From assembly GCA_002633005.1 (NCBI GenBank), contig NMRA01000041.1:625294-689293 (forward strand): a stretch of 64,000 nucleotides of DNA. Reading direction: 5' to 3'. The stretch's first letter is position 1. Every line of letters begins with the position of its first letter. The notes beneath the pieces were generated by a model. That model searched no databases. It worked only from the letters and a program-made list of their open reading frames with translations, and was not told where the DNA came from. A program made the position numbers and the translations under genes. This document shows positions 53,707 to 64,000 of this stretch, one piece after another. This stretch comes from Phoronis australis (lineage: Eukaryota > Phoronida > Phoronidae).

Positions 53707-56700
53707 ACGAGAGCGCTCGGAGGAGCAACACTTGACGAAATTACGCGAAAACAGGACGATGGGGAGGACGACGACGACTATCATGACGACGAAGGCGGAG
53801 ATTATGAACAACACGATAACATTCATGTAACTAGCGAACAAATCAGTAAGAAATAGCCTGCGGTCTTGTTCACGCACCCGGGAAATTGGCAACAGTGCGA
53901 GAGAGCTCGGAGGAGCAACACTTGATGAAATTACGCGAAAGCAGGACGATGGGGAGGACGACGACGACGATCATGACCATGAAGGCGGAGATTATGAACA
54001 ACACGATAACATTCATGTAACTAGCGAACAAATCAGTAAGAAATAGCCTGCAGTCTTATTCACGCACCCGGTAAACTGGCAACAGTGCGAGAGCGCTCGG
54101 AGGAGCGACACTTGGCGAAATTACGCGAAAACAGGACGATGGGGAGGACGACGACGACGATCATGAAGACTAGCGAAAAAAAAATCTTATGAAAGCCTGT
54201 TTAAAACTCATCGAACTGTACAGATTTCTGATCGGTTAATATACATGGCAAGAAATTCCCGGCACACAAAACTATTTGCAAAAAACGCCAAATTTGACAA
54301 CTTTCTCCCCGAAATAACCACCCTGCAAGTGCTAGAAAAAGCCTGACTACAGATTCAGAATGCTCGTCCTCTCTAGATTCTAACTATATGGTCACAGTAA
54401 GCCACTTATCAGCTACTTTTTTTTAGAAAATTTGATCTGTTTGACAGCCACCTGAAATCACACCCGGTTTCTCGGACAGCAGACGACAGGGGTTGATAGC
54501 AAATGACAGCCACCAGTTTGCATCAAAAGTAGGCAAAACTTGGCTTTTCTCATTCAAAAACACAAGTAAATAAGTTCTTTCCTGGCAATTTTTGTCAATA
54601 ACTTCCTCAAAGCACCCGCCAAACCTGACACACGCCCTCAACATAAATTCTAGGGACTAGAAAATGCTCCGTGGCCGCGGCCTGACTGTTCAGTGCTACC
54701 TACAGTCTTGAGCAACAATAGGCAAAATTAACGACGACGATGATTGTGATGATGAAGGTGGCGATGATGAACAACATCATAACATTCATACGACGAAATT
54801 AGATGTCATAAATTAGTAAGAAATAAGCTACAGTCTTGTTCAAATAAACTAAACCAACATCAATGCAGTAAGAGCGCTCAACAAAGAAACAGCGTTATCA
54901 GAAAATCTCAAATAATTCGAAAAGTAAACGTCCTAGAGAAAAATGGAAAACTTCTTCTGAAAGCGCGTTCCAAACTCTATCTAAATTGATAGTTTTGCAA
55001 CATTCCATAATTCTTTCGAAAAAAAAATGAAATTTTGCGTTTTTTTGAAATTCAAAGTCAAATAACTCGAAAACGGTAAGTCTGAGAAAAACGTTATGCA
55101 GAACTTTTGAAAGAGCATACTTCAAGGAATTCACATGCAAAAATTCACGTCATTTGCTCTTCCCGTTAAAAATGCGACCGTAGAACGATTGAAAACGGTT
55201 GAAAATGCGCCAGAGCCGCCATCTTGAAAATGACTTCTGATTTGACAAAATTTTATAAAAGCTGATCAAATGCAACAAACACGTGACCAGTTTGAAAATG
55301 ATTTGCGCCCTCAACATGTAAAAACGTTTTCGGCCAGTTATCGAGGTGCGCATACGGCATTGCCGATATTTCCGCCATATTTGACCAGAAGATTTACGGC
55401 GCAGTCGTAGTTCTCGTGTGCTATAATAATCCTACCAATTTTCAGCCCTGCACGTCGAAAAATGCGGCCTCTATGAGCAATGTCTTCATGGTCTTGTTCA
55501 ACAGAAGCTAAACCAACATCAGAGCAGCAAGAGATGTCAAAAAGGAACAGCGCTATCAGAAAATCTAGAATAATTCAAAAAGTAGACCTCGTAGCTAAAA
55601 ATGGAAAATATCTTCTGAAAGCCCGTCCAAAACTCTATCTAGATTGATATTTTCGCAACATTCCATAAAGTTTTTGAAAAAACTGAAATTTTGCGCTTTT
55701 TTGAAATTCAAAGTCAAATAACTCGAAAACGGTAAGTCTGAGAAAACCGTTATCGCGTAACTCTTAAAAGAGCATACTTCAAGGAATCCACATGCAAAAT
55801 TTCACGTCATTTGCTCTTCCCGTTAAAAAGGCGACAGCAGAACGATTGAAAATGGTTGAAAATGCGCCAGAGCCGCCATCTTGAAAGTGACTTCCAGTTA
55901 AACAAAATTTTATAAAAGCTAATCAATTGCAAGAAACAAGTGACCAGTTTGAAATTGATTGGTTCGCCAATGCACCCTCTACAGGAGAAAATGTTTTTGG
56001 CCAGATATCGAGGTGCGCATGCGCCATCGTCAATATTTCCACCATCTTTAACTGGAAGTCAACGTTTTTCGGCAGTGTTTTTCGGCACAGTGTTTTTCGA
56101 CACAGTTGTAGCACATGTGTTCTATAATCATCGTACCAAGTTTCAGCTCTGTACGTCAAATCGTGCGGCCTCTAAGAGCATTTGAATGTGAAATCGGAAA
56201 CAAAATGGCCGCCACGTCCGCCATTTTGAATCCGATCGTGACCAAAAACAATAGGCTTCCAGGACTTTCCAATCTACACGTCGTGTGCAAATTTCGTGAA
56301 AATCGGGCGAAAATTGCGAACAAACAAAAAAATGAAAGCGCTCCGAGGAGCGAAACTTGGCGAAATTAACCAAAAAGATGACGATAAAGATGATGAAGAA
56401 GATGACGAATATGACGACGATGGTGGCGAGGATGAACAAAAGAAGTAATAATAGCAAACACATGACAAACGTAGAAGTCCGAAATCAGTAAGAAAAAGGC
56501 TACAGTCTTGAGCGACACTTGGCGAAATTAACGGAAAAGACAACGACGGAGATGATGACGAAGATGATGACGATGATGACGAATATGATGATGGTGGTGG
56601 CGATGATGAACAACATCACAACATTTATATGACGAACTTAGATGTCATAAATCAATAAGAAATAGGCTACAGTCTAGTTCAATAGAAGATAAACCAACAT

Positions 56701-58335
56701 CAATGCAGCAAGAGCGCTCAACAAAGGAGCAGCGTTATCAGAAAATCTCAAATAACTCNCACTTGGCGAAATTACGCGAAAATAGGAGGATGGGGAGGAC
56801 GACGACGACGACGATCATGACGACTAGCGAAAAATGAAAAATATCTTACGAAAGCCCATTTAAAACTCTATCGAACTGTACAGATTTCTGATCGGTTAAC
56901 ATACGCGGCAAGAAATTCCCGGTCACAAAACTATTTGCAAAAAACGCCAAATTTGACAATTTCCTCCCCGAAATAACCACTTCCCTGCAAGTGCTAGAAA
57001 AAGTCGGACTACAGATTCAGAATGCTCTTCCTCTCTAGATTCTAACTATGTGGTCATAGTAAGCCCCTTATCAGCTACTTTTTTATCAAATTTGATCTGT
57101 CCGACAGCCACCTGAAATCGCACCCGGTTTCTCGGACAACAGACGACAGGGGTTGATAGCAAATGACAGCCACCAGTTTGCATCAAAAGTAGGTAAAACT
57201 TGGCTTTTCTCATTCACAAACACAAGTAAAGTTCGTTCCTGGCAACTGTTGTCAACAATTTCCTCAAACCACCGGCCAAACCTTACACACGCCCTCAACA
57301 TAAATTCTATGGACTAGAAAATGCTCCGTGGCCGCGGCCTGACTGTTCAGTGTTACCTACAGTCTTGAGCGACAACAGGCAAAATTAACGACGATGATGA
57401 TTGTGATGATGAAGGTGGCGATGATGAACAACATCATAACACTCATACGACGAACTTAGATGTCATAAGTTAGTAAGAAATAAGCCACAGTCTTGTTCAA
57501 ATAAACTAAACCAACATCAATGCAGTAAGAGCGCTCAACAAAGGTACAGCGCTATCAGAAAATCTCAAATAATTCGAAAAGTAGACGTCCTAGAGAAAAA
57601 TGGAAAACTTCTTCTGAAAGCGCGTTCCAAACTCTATCTAAATTGATAGTTTCGGGACATTCCATAATTTTTTCAAAAAATTGAAATTTTGCGGGTTTTT
57701 TTGAAATTCAAAGTCAAATAACTCCAAAACGGTGAGTGTGAGAAAACCGTTATCGCAGAACTTTTGAAAGAGCATACTTCAAGGAATCCACATGCAAAAA
57801 TTCACGTCATTTGCTCTTCCGGTTAAAAAGGCAACAGCAGAACGATTGAAAACGGTTGAAAATGCGCCAGAGCCACCATCTTGAAAATGACTTCCAGTTA
57901 GACAAAATTTTATAAAGGCTTATCAATTGCAAGAAACACATGACCAGTTTGAAAGTGATTGGTTCGCCAAAGCACCCTCTATAGGAGAAAACGTTTTTGG
58001 CCAGATGTCGAGGTGCGCATGCACCATCGTCAATATTTCAGCCATCTTTAACCGGAAGTCAACATTTTTCGGCACAGTTGTAGCACGTGTTCTATAATAA
58101 TTGTACCACATTTCAGCTCTGTACGTCAAAAAATGCGACCTCTATGAGCATTTGAATGTGAAATCGGAAACAAAATGGCTGCCACATCCGCCATTTTGAA
58201 TCCGATCATGACCAAAAACAATAGGCTTCCAGGACTTTCCAATCTACACGTCGTGTGCAATTTTCGTGAAAATCGGGAGAAAATTGCGACCTGTAGAGAG
58301 CGAACTAACAAAAAAAAAGAAAAAACTTGATGTCA
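53707..58335. repeat. Nested tandem array inserted in the A copy (4.6 kb)
   Basis: The B copy lacks it: cataaaactagtgacaataa at 35890 corresponds to both edges. It starts with three units of about 190 bp (gagcgctcggaggagcaaca, then gacgacgacgac tracts) at 53708, 53900 and 54090. A unit of about 2.65 kb then repeats (54090-55480 with 56760-58150). Within it, a block of about 660 bp (attcgaaaagtagacgtcct, gccagagccgccatcttgaa, cgtgaaaatcgg) occurs three times (54835, 55495, 57490). GAT/GAC-rich stretches give false acidic or Ser-rich frames. An n at 56759 interrupts it. Confidence 0.85.
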
Positions 58336-59589
58336 GACCAACATACTGATAGAAACAATAATGAATTGTCAGTGATTTCCAAGCTTATCACTTCTAACCT
58401 TAGCAATAACACAAAAGTCGAGAATATGTTTACATCACTTCATGGTCCAAGTCAAAAGTTTTTACATAAAGTTGTTTTCAAAACTGAAACTAAACATATT
58501 CAATAACAAAAACTTTAATTAAAAAAACAATCAAACAACAAGAAAAAGTCATCTGCATCGACTTCTTAGGGTTCAGAGTTGGAACCTAGTGAATCCCAAG
58601 CACAGAAAAACTAAGGTTATTTATAAGCAAAAAGGATTTACAGAATTTGAGAACAACATAAGCTGCTCAAACGACTGACATTGATGTCACACTATCGCCA
58701 AAACTGCACGATGGTAAAATCATGCCAGCCTTTTCACAAATCTGCATATAACTGCTATCACAAACTTGTCCTCTGCTTCAGCCCAAAGAGCAGCAGATAT
58801 GCAATAATAACTTTGACATCATTACGTGACACTGCCTTTCTTTAAACAGAGTTCCCGTAGCCAATGGGAGCCAAAGCACCATCTGAAAAACCTTAACTGA
58901 TGTAGAGTAAACACATTTCCTTCAACTCAAGGTTTACTTCGGGTCCCACATATTTATGTGAGGGCCTGAGAGAACATAAAAAATCTAAAGCTCCCTTTCT
59001 GGATTTCGTGGGGACATTTACCAAAGTTATACTTGCTTTACTAGCTCTAACCTTGAAAACAAGGTCAAAATCACCTAATTACGTTGGTGTTTGAAAATGC
59101 TCCACCAACACCTTGGCGAATAGGAACAAGTTACAGCAGTTTCTTTTTGAGATAATGAGTAAGCAACTCCTGTGTGACATGTAGAGGTACCAACCGTGAA
59201 TACTGTCTCCTGCTTCGTGCTAATGCATAGAAAAAATTGTCACTAGGTGGCACAGAAATAGTCGGATTTGTTGATCCCTGAATAAGCGCTGCCCATCGCC
59301 ACATTCATACAAACACATGTTTCATGAAGCTCTTGAGGGTGTACAAAAATACGTACATGTGCACTCATAATAACAGAATGAGGATATGTTTAACTTATCA
59401 GTAAGCCACACCAAACCGTACTATTTAAAACAAATGTACCTTCAGTAAGCTGGAATCATCCAAATGTTTATTACTGACTACATCAGTACATGTCTAAACA
59501 CTACTGCAGCTGAAAAGCCGATGGTATTGTGACAGTTTCTTTTGTGGCGGTAATGTTGATATGGAGACATGTGAATACAGAGTTCCAAA

Positions 59590-59925
59590 TTCAAGAACAA
59601 TAACCAAAATTAATCCCAGGACAAGGCAATGTCTACCTGTTGTACAATACCCAACATTAACTGATGTTAATCCTGTGACAAGGCAATAACAAATTTGTGT
59701 AAAATAACTGACATTAGGCAATGACAACTTTATGTACAAAATGCGACTTTAACCAAGTGGCAAGGCAATGATAACCTTATGAACAATCCTGCAACAAGGC
59801 AAGAACAACCTTATACATAATTGGTTTTAATCCTACCACAAAGCAATGGCAACTTTATGTACATTAACCAACATTAATCCTCTGACAAGGCAATGACAGC
59901 CTTATGTACAATATTCCAACAAATT
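59590..59925. repeat. About 45-bp minisatellite, A copy
   Basis: Units of the type caaggcaatgacaactttat and gtacaataaccaacattaat. It matches the B array at 37250-37510. It ends about 120 bp short of the POLR3H stop codon, which marks the right edge of the duplicated segment. Confidence 0.8.
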
Positions 59926-60047
59926 CACAAAGTAGCTTGTCAATCCATCCATCTATTCATGTTGTAGTAACAACAATGCCAGTGTACTAATCCCTGTGAA
60001 TACTTTGTCCCTCCAGATTTTGGTCTTCCAGGAAAGTCACTAACCAG

Positions 60048-60098
60048 TCATGAATTCCACCACGAAAGAAGTCCTAAGCCAGGTTCACTAATTGAGGC
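60048..60098 (-). CDS. POLR3H: POLR3H last exon
   Basis: The acceptor is acttttctag. It encodes ASISEPGLGLLSWWNS and TGA. SISEPGLGLLSWW is the highly conserved C-terminal tail of this subunit. Confidence 0.93.
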   Translation of the reverse strand, partial: ASISEPGLGLLSWWNS

Positions 60099-63000
60099 CT
60101 AGAAAAGTAAAATAAAAATTTCTGTAGATACTTAAGCAGACACTAAATTGTGGGGTTTACGGACTAAACTATATTACTACAGGAGAAACAGGAAGAATAC
60201 AAGACAAGCCTTTCATGTGATACATTTCAAAACAGATTGCACCTCAGCCATGCAAGTTCAAATTTTTAAGAGAACAAATCACAAGCACTTCATTTCAGAT
60301 TGTGGTGACAAAACATATCAGCATCGAAAAGTCATTGAATATTTTCCTTTAGAATAATTATTGAACTTGTGAGTAATTTTGGCAATAAATATGTAACTGT
60401 AACAATACAACATTCAACCACAGTGGGAAGACTTACATGTCATAACTAAAATAGGCCAACTTGGCAGGCGGTCCTAGTGAATAAATACGTTGAGCTGGAT
60501 CTAGTTTAAGGGAGCACAGCCCATGGAACAGCTTAAATGGCTTGAACAAGTTGGTTATCTAATCTGTATTGTATATACTCAGAATGACTCACAGTCAAAG
60601 AATATGGAACCTTGGATTTCCCATCGTCTTCTGTCTCAGCATTTTGCTGCTCCGGTCCAGTGGGCGACGTATCAACAAACTGCTCATCCACAACCCGCAA
60701 CCTGGATTGGGAAACAGCAAAAAGTCGACAAGACCATCACGTCACAGACACAATTACAAAAGAATGAGCTGCAATGCAAAGCCAGTCAAGATTACACAAT
60801 CTCTCAACAGATGGGGCCAACTGCATAAAAATCCCTCAAGGAGCTTCAAAGATACAGAAGACAACAAAAACAAGAGCAATGCGGACCGTTGAAATGCACC
60901 CACGAATGCATCGCAAATGGTGTGCTTTTAGGGTTATTTATTTATATCATAAAAATGGCCACTAGATGGCGCAAAAACGTACAATCCATCTAAAAATGGG
61001 AACATGCCATGTTTCATAAAAATCTGTCAAAGAACTTCCGAGAAACAATGAAAAACAGAATAAAATGAGATTGCCACTTGTGGGCACAGCGTCCGTTGGA
61101 TCTGCCTGAAAATCCTCGTCGTCTGTTGTTATCTTCATATATTAATAAACTTACTAAATTTAATAAAGATCCTGTAGTGGGTTTAAAAGATACAGCTATG
61201 GGTGCAAAACAAAACAAAACAAAACTACCTCTAGGAGGCACCACAGTAGTCAGTCGCCATCATCAAACATCCTCTTCAGACTGAGAACATTTACGCCAAT
61301 TTCCAAAACCATTCCTAGAATGATTTGGTTGAGAGAGGGGTGGATGCCAACATCAAAACATCAAAAATGGCCATTAGGTGGCATAAAATACATACCTCGA
61401 TTCCATTCAAAAATGGAGGATAGTGACGTCTCAGCAATAGATGCCTTTATTCAAAATTTTATGAAAATCTGTTGAGGACGTTTGAAGATACAGAGGTAAA
61501 CATTAAAAACTAAAATTGCCAATAGGGGCACATAAGTAGTCAGATCCGATCGAAGGTCATCGTCGTCCATTGTCAACATCATATATACACTAGCTAAATT
61601 AAGTAAAAATCCTCAAACGGTTTAGGAGATACAGCCATGAGTGCAAAAAAAACTGCCACTATGAGGCGCCACAGTAGTCAGTCGTTGGAAAATCATCGTC
61701 AGCCATCCACTTCAATGTAAGAATATACATGCCAATTTTCACAATCATCCTTTGAGCGGTTTGGTTGATAGAGGGATGGATGCAAAAAAATTCGAAAATA
61801 GTAAAAATGGCCACTAGGTGCCGCATACTACATCGAATTCTTCCGAAAATAAGAGGATACCGTCATCTCACTAATTGATTCCTACATACCATAGTTTATG
61901 AAAATTCGTTGAGGACCTTTGAAGATACAGAGGTAAACGTAAAAACTAAAATTGCCACTAGGGAGCACACCGGTAGTTGGATCTGTCCAAAAGTTTTGCT
62001 CACGCCGTCCTATCCACAAAAGGATCACATGTGCAAAATTTCATGAACATATGTCAAGGTGTTTTGGAGCAGCGGACGCCGGACGGACAGAGCTGATGGC
62101 ATGATGCATCCACATATAATATGTGGGCGCATAAAAATTGCCACTAGGGGGGGCACAGCAGTAGTCGGATCCCTCAAAATATAATAGCTTTCCGTGGTCA
62201 ACTGCATATAAAGACACTTGCCAAATTTAATAGAGATCCTGCAGAGGGCTTGGGAGATACAGTCATAGTCGCAAAAAAATGCCACTAAGAATAGCCATAG
62301 TATTTCGAGTTGTCACAGCAGGAGCATAATGGCAAATGCTAATTTTTAAAATCATCCTTAGAATGGCATGGTTGATCTAGAAAACAATAAAAATGGCCAC
62401 TAGATGGCACAAAATGCATTGAATCCATATAAAAATGGGAGTATGTCATCGTTTTTAACAGAAGTTTATTTACCAGATTTCATAAAAATCCGTCCGGGAA
62501 CTCCGTCGGATCTGTCAGAAATTCGTTGTCGTTCATTATCAACTTCATATATATAAAGATTCTGCAGAGGGTTTGTGAGGTACAGTAAAGGGGTGAAAAA
62601 ACTGCCACTAGGAGGTGCCACAGTAGTTGAAGTCGTCGGAAAATCATCGTCAGCTGTCCTCTTCATAGTAGGAACATATATATGCCATTTTTTCAACCAT
62701 CCTTGGAGTGGTTTGGTTGATAGAGATGTAGACACCAAAAATACAGATTCGAAAACAGTAAAAACGGCCACAAGGTGGTGCAACATACCTCAAATTCATC
62801 AGAAAACAGGAAGGTATTGTCATCTCACTAACAGATACCTATTTGCCAAATTTTATGACAATCCTTTAAGGACCTTAGAGGATAAAGAGGTAAACAAAAA
62901 AAACCCACAAAATTGCCACTAAGAGGAATACCGGTAGTCCAACCTGTCTGAAAATTCCCTGATGCCATCCCATCCATGAAAAGAACATAATTTATGCGCA

Positions 63001-63580
63001 AAATTTCACGAACATAAATCAAAGAATTTTCAAGACAGCAGAGGAAGGCCGATGAACACCGGATGGACAGGGATGACAGCATAATGCACCCACATATCAA
63101 TATGTGGACGCACAAAAATCAACTTTTGATTTAGACAAATCATCGCTACAAACATTGATCTCAAACTGTTCCTTGTCAAATTGGAGATGATTTCCAGGCT
63201 TCAAAAGAACTGATATTTTGAGACCAAACTCTTCAAATTAGTTTTTGAAAACGTATTATTTTATACCGCAAGCACGGTTTCAAGAAACCATGAACTGCCA
63301 GTTCTTTGCAACACCACAAATTGCTTCTTTTCTGCATGCTCACAACAAGTTGAGATCATTTATACAACAGGTGGTCTACATCAAAAGTTCCCTTCGTGGA
63401 TGGAACGTTGGTACAGAGCTGCTTCATCACATATTTTGGTTAGAATAATTTACAAAAGATGTCAATACTACCACAACGAAGGAGGGTACAGACCTGATAG
63501 TTTCGCCAACGTCCATGTAGAGATCATGAGTTTCTCCTTCAGCCTGGTAAGTCCAGCTCCACAACTGTTCAGTCTCATCA
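60048..63580 (-). CDS. POLR3H: RNA polymerase III subunit RPC8, last three exons
   Basis: Exons on the - strand are 63580-63494, 60701-60593 and 60098-60048, in phase (2 in; 2; 0) with a TGA stop at 60050-60048. The protein reads DETEQLWSWTYQAEGETHDL, YMDVGETIR, then RVVDEQFVDTSPTGP, KVPYSL and finally SISEPGLGLLSWWNS. This is the carboxy-terminal Rbc25-type OB domain of POLR3H/RPC8, the Pol III stalk subunit (RPB7 paralogue) that pairs with RPC9 in transcription initiation in the nucleus. The N-terminal SHS2 half lies beyond the right edge. The gene is single-copy here, just outside the P450 duplication. A tandem array fills its 2.8-kb intron. Confidence 0.93.
60593..60701 (-). CDS. POLR3H: POLR3H penultimate exon
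   Basis: The acceptor is cccaatccag and the donor ACT|GTGAGT. It encodes LRVVDEQFVDTSPTGP, an acidic variable linker (QNAETEDDGKSK) and VPYSLT. FVDTSPTGP is diagnostic. Long + strand frames over this exon are antisense shadows. Confidence 0.93.
60950..63115. repeat. Tandem array of about 0.4-kb units in the POLR3H intron
   Basis: The landmark aaaaatggccactaggtggc recurs at about 60952, 61369, 61808, 62391 and 62761. Other shared blocks are ctttgaagatacagaggtaa, aatcatcgtcagccatcc and gcatgatgcatccacatat. Spacing is 370-583 bp, with internal shuffling. A related fragment is at 38815-38885. All frames in it are short and inconsistent. Confidence 0.8.
63494..63580 (-). CDS. POLR3H: POLR3H exon
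   Basis: The acceptor is acctgtgacag and the donor AG|GTCTGT. It encodes DETEQLWSWTYQAEGETHDL then YMDVGETI(R), matching the (F)DE.EQ.W.WEY..E...HDLYMD.GE.IR region of RPC8. The completed first codon implies that a preceding exon ends in a Phe codon. It is 87 bp. Confidence 0.9.
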
Positions 63581-64000
63581 CTGTCACAGGTAAGGAACAA
63601 TAATGACAGCTGTAATGCACTGCACACACACTCCCAATATGATGGATGATTGACTACACTCAACAAGTGACAAACCAGTAGTATGACTTCCTAAATTTGC
63701 TTTGAGATGGTGATGTAATCATATCTAAAAGCCAGCTTTATTGATATTGGCTCAACGAATCTGTTGATCACTTATACAGCTATCTTCAAGAGTTACAGAG
63801 TTTTATGAAGAGCGAGCACAGGTATCTGGTTTTCATGGTGACTCATAATGAGCCTGGGTATCTGGTACTCGAGGTGATCAAGACCACTTCCACAATGTTT
63901 GTATCTTCGTGAAAGATAGCTCTCAACTGATATTTCATAAAACAGAGACCACATCCCATATTTCATAAAAGACAGTCCATGTCCCATGTACCATGAAAGA
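63581..64000 (-). other. POLR3H upstream intron, to window edge
   Basis: No further POLR3H exon was found in these 420 bp. A pair of short direct repeats (tatctggt..ttcatggtgactcataatgag at 63810-63860) is present. Confidence 0.5.

Larger units (their letters stand above)
38880..59925. repeat. Segmental duplication, A copy (CYP-A)
   Basis: Partner of 19200-37540. Copy-specific features are loss of the heme exon (40800-41885), a THAP element (46060-47386), a hAT remnant (53107-53634) and a tandem array (53707-58335). It lacks the DIRS-like element, the 2.1-kb insertion and the CATG elements at 29229 and 34948, but carries its own CATG element at 39999. Confidence 0.9.

Noticed and set aside
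53642-53892. Short frames rich in Thr, Met or Asp codons on both strands
   Set aside because: They arise from GAC/GAT tracts in the tandem array.
60435-60555. - strand stretch reading LFKPFKLFHGLCSLKLDPAQ then GPPAKLAYFSYDM with a good donor
   Set aside because: It falls in the last POLR3H intron, the POLR3H protein is continuous without it, the acceptor is weak, and I recognise no family.
60523-60892. Two + strand frames, one with a signal-peptide-like start (IWNLGFPIVFCLSILLLRSS)
   Set aside because: They lie antisense to the POLR3H exon at 60593-60701, which has matching splice sites and a diagnostic protein motif, and they run into the repeat array.

Overview
The window is animal (metazoan) nuclear DNA. 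Genes are short exons with GT-AG introns, intergenic and intronic space is AT-rich, and there are many micro- and minisatellites, foldback DNA transposons, LINE fragments and a DIRS-like retroelement. P450s of the mitochondrial clan plus POLR3H suggest a bilaterian or other invertebrate, most likely marine. I cannot name the species. One run of 506 N (23927-24432) and isolated single n bases (5279, 27187, 34734, 39088, 40800, 56759) mark a draft assembly.

Layout. (1) 1-15505, + strand: the 3' seven exons of a mitochondrial-clan cytochrome P450, here called CYP-1. Its 5' exons lie off the left edge. Its last exon sits 5.35 kb beyond the heme exon, across a GC-AG intron full of repeats. (2) 15506-21000: satellites, foldback elements and a decayed L1/Tx1-like LINE. 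(3) 21034-34250, - strand: CYP-B, a second mitochondrial P450 with nine recognisable exons, from presequence to heme exon. (4) 37.6-38.8 kb: a repeat-filled spacer. (5) 42261-51998, - strand: CYP-A, a close duplicate of CYP-B that lacks the heme-binding exon. (6) 53.1-58.3 kb: a hAT remnant and a nested tandem array. (7) 60048-63580, - strand: the last three exons of POLR3H (RNA polymerase III subunit RPC8), with a tandem repeat array in its intron.

CYP-B and CYP-A lie in a tandem segmental duplication (about 19.2-37.5 kb and 38.9-59.9 kb), and homology runs through introns and flanks. Each copy therefore supplies the pre-insertion site for mobile elements in the other. This dates and delimits a Kolobok-like THAP element (TTAA target duplication), a hAT remnant (8-bp duplication), several CATG-ended elements (5-bp duplications) and the DIRS-like insertion. 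CYP-1 and the CYP-B/CYP-A pair are convergently oriented and share intron phases from the fourth exon on, so they are ancient paralogues.

The P450s should sit on the matrix side of the inner mitochondrial membrane and take electrons from ferredoxin/ferredoxin reductase. Substrates cannot be read from the sequence. CYP-B is the best candidate for a working gene in the duplicated pair, although its first splice donor looks damaged and its last exon was not found. CYP-A is either a pseudogene or is misassembled at the n at 40800. Most of the remaining sequence is repeats; I see no operon-like or prokaryotic content.
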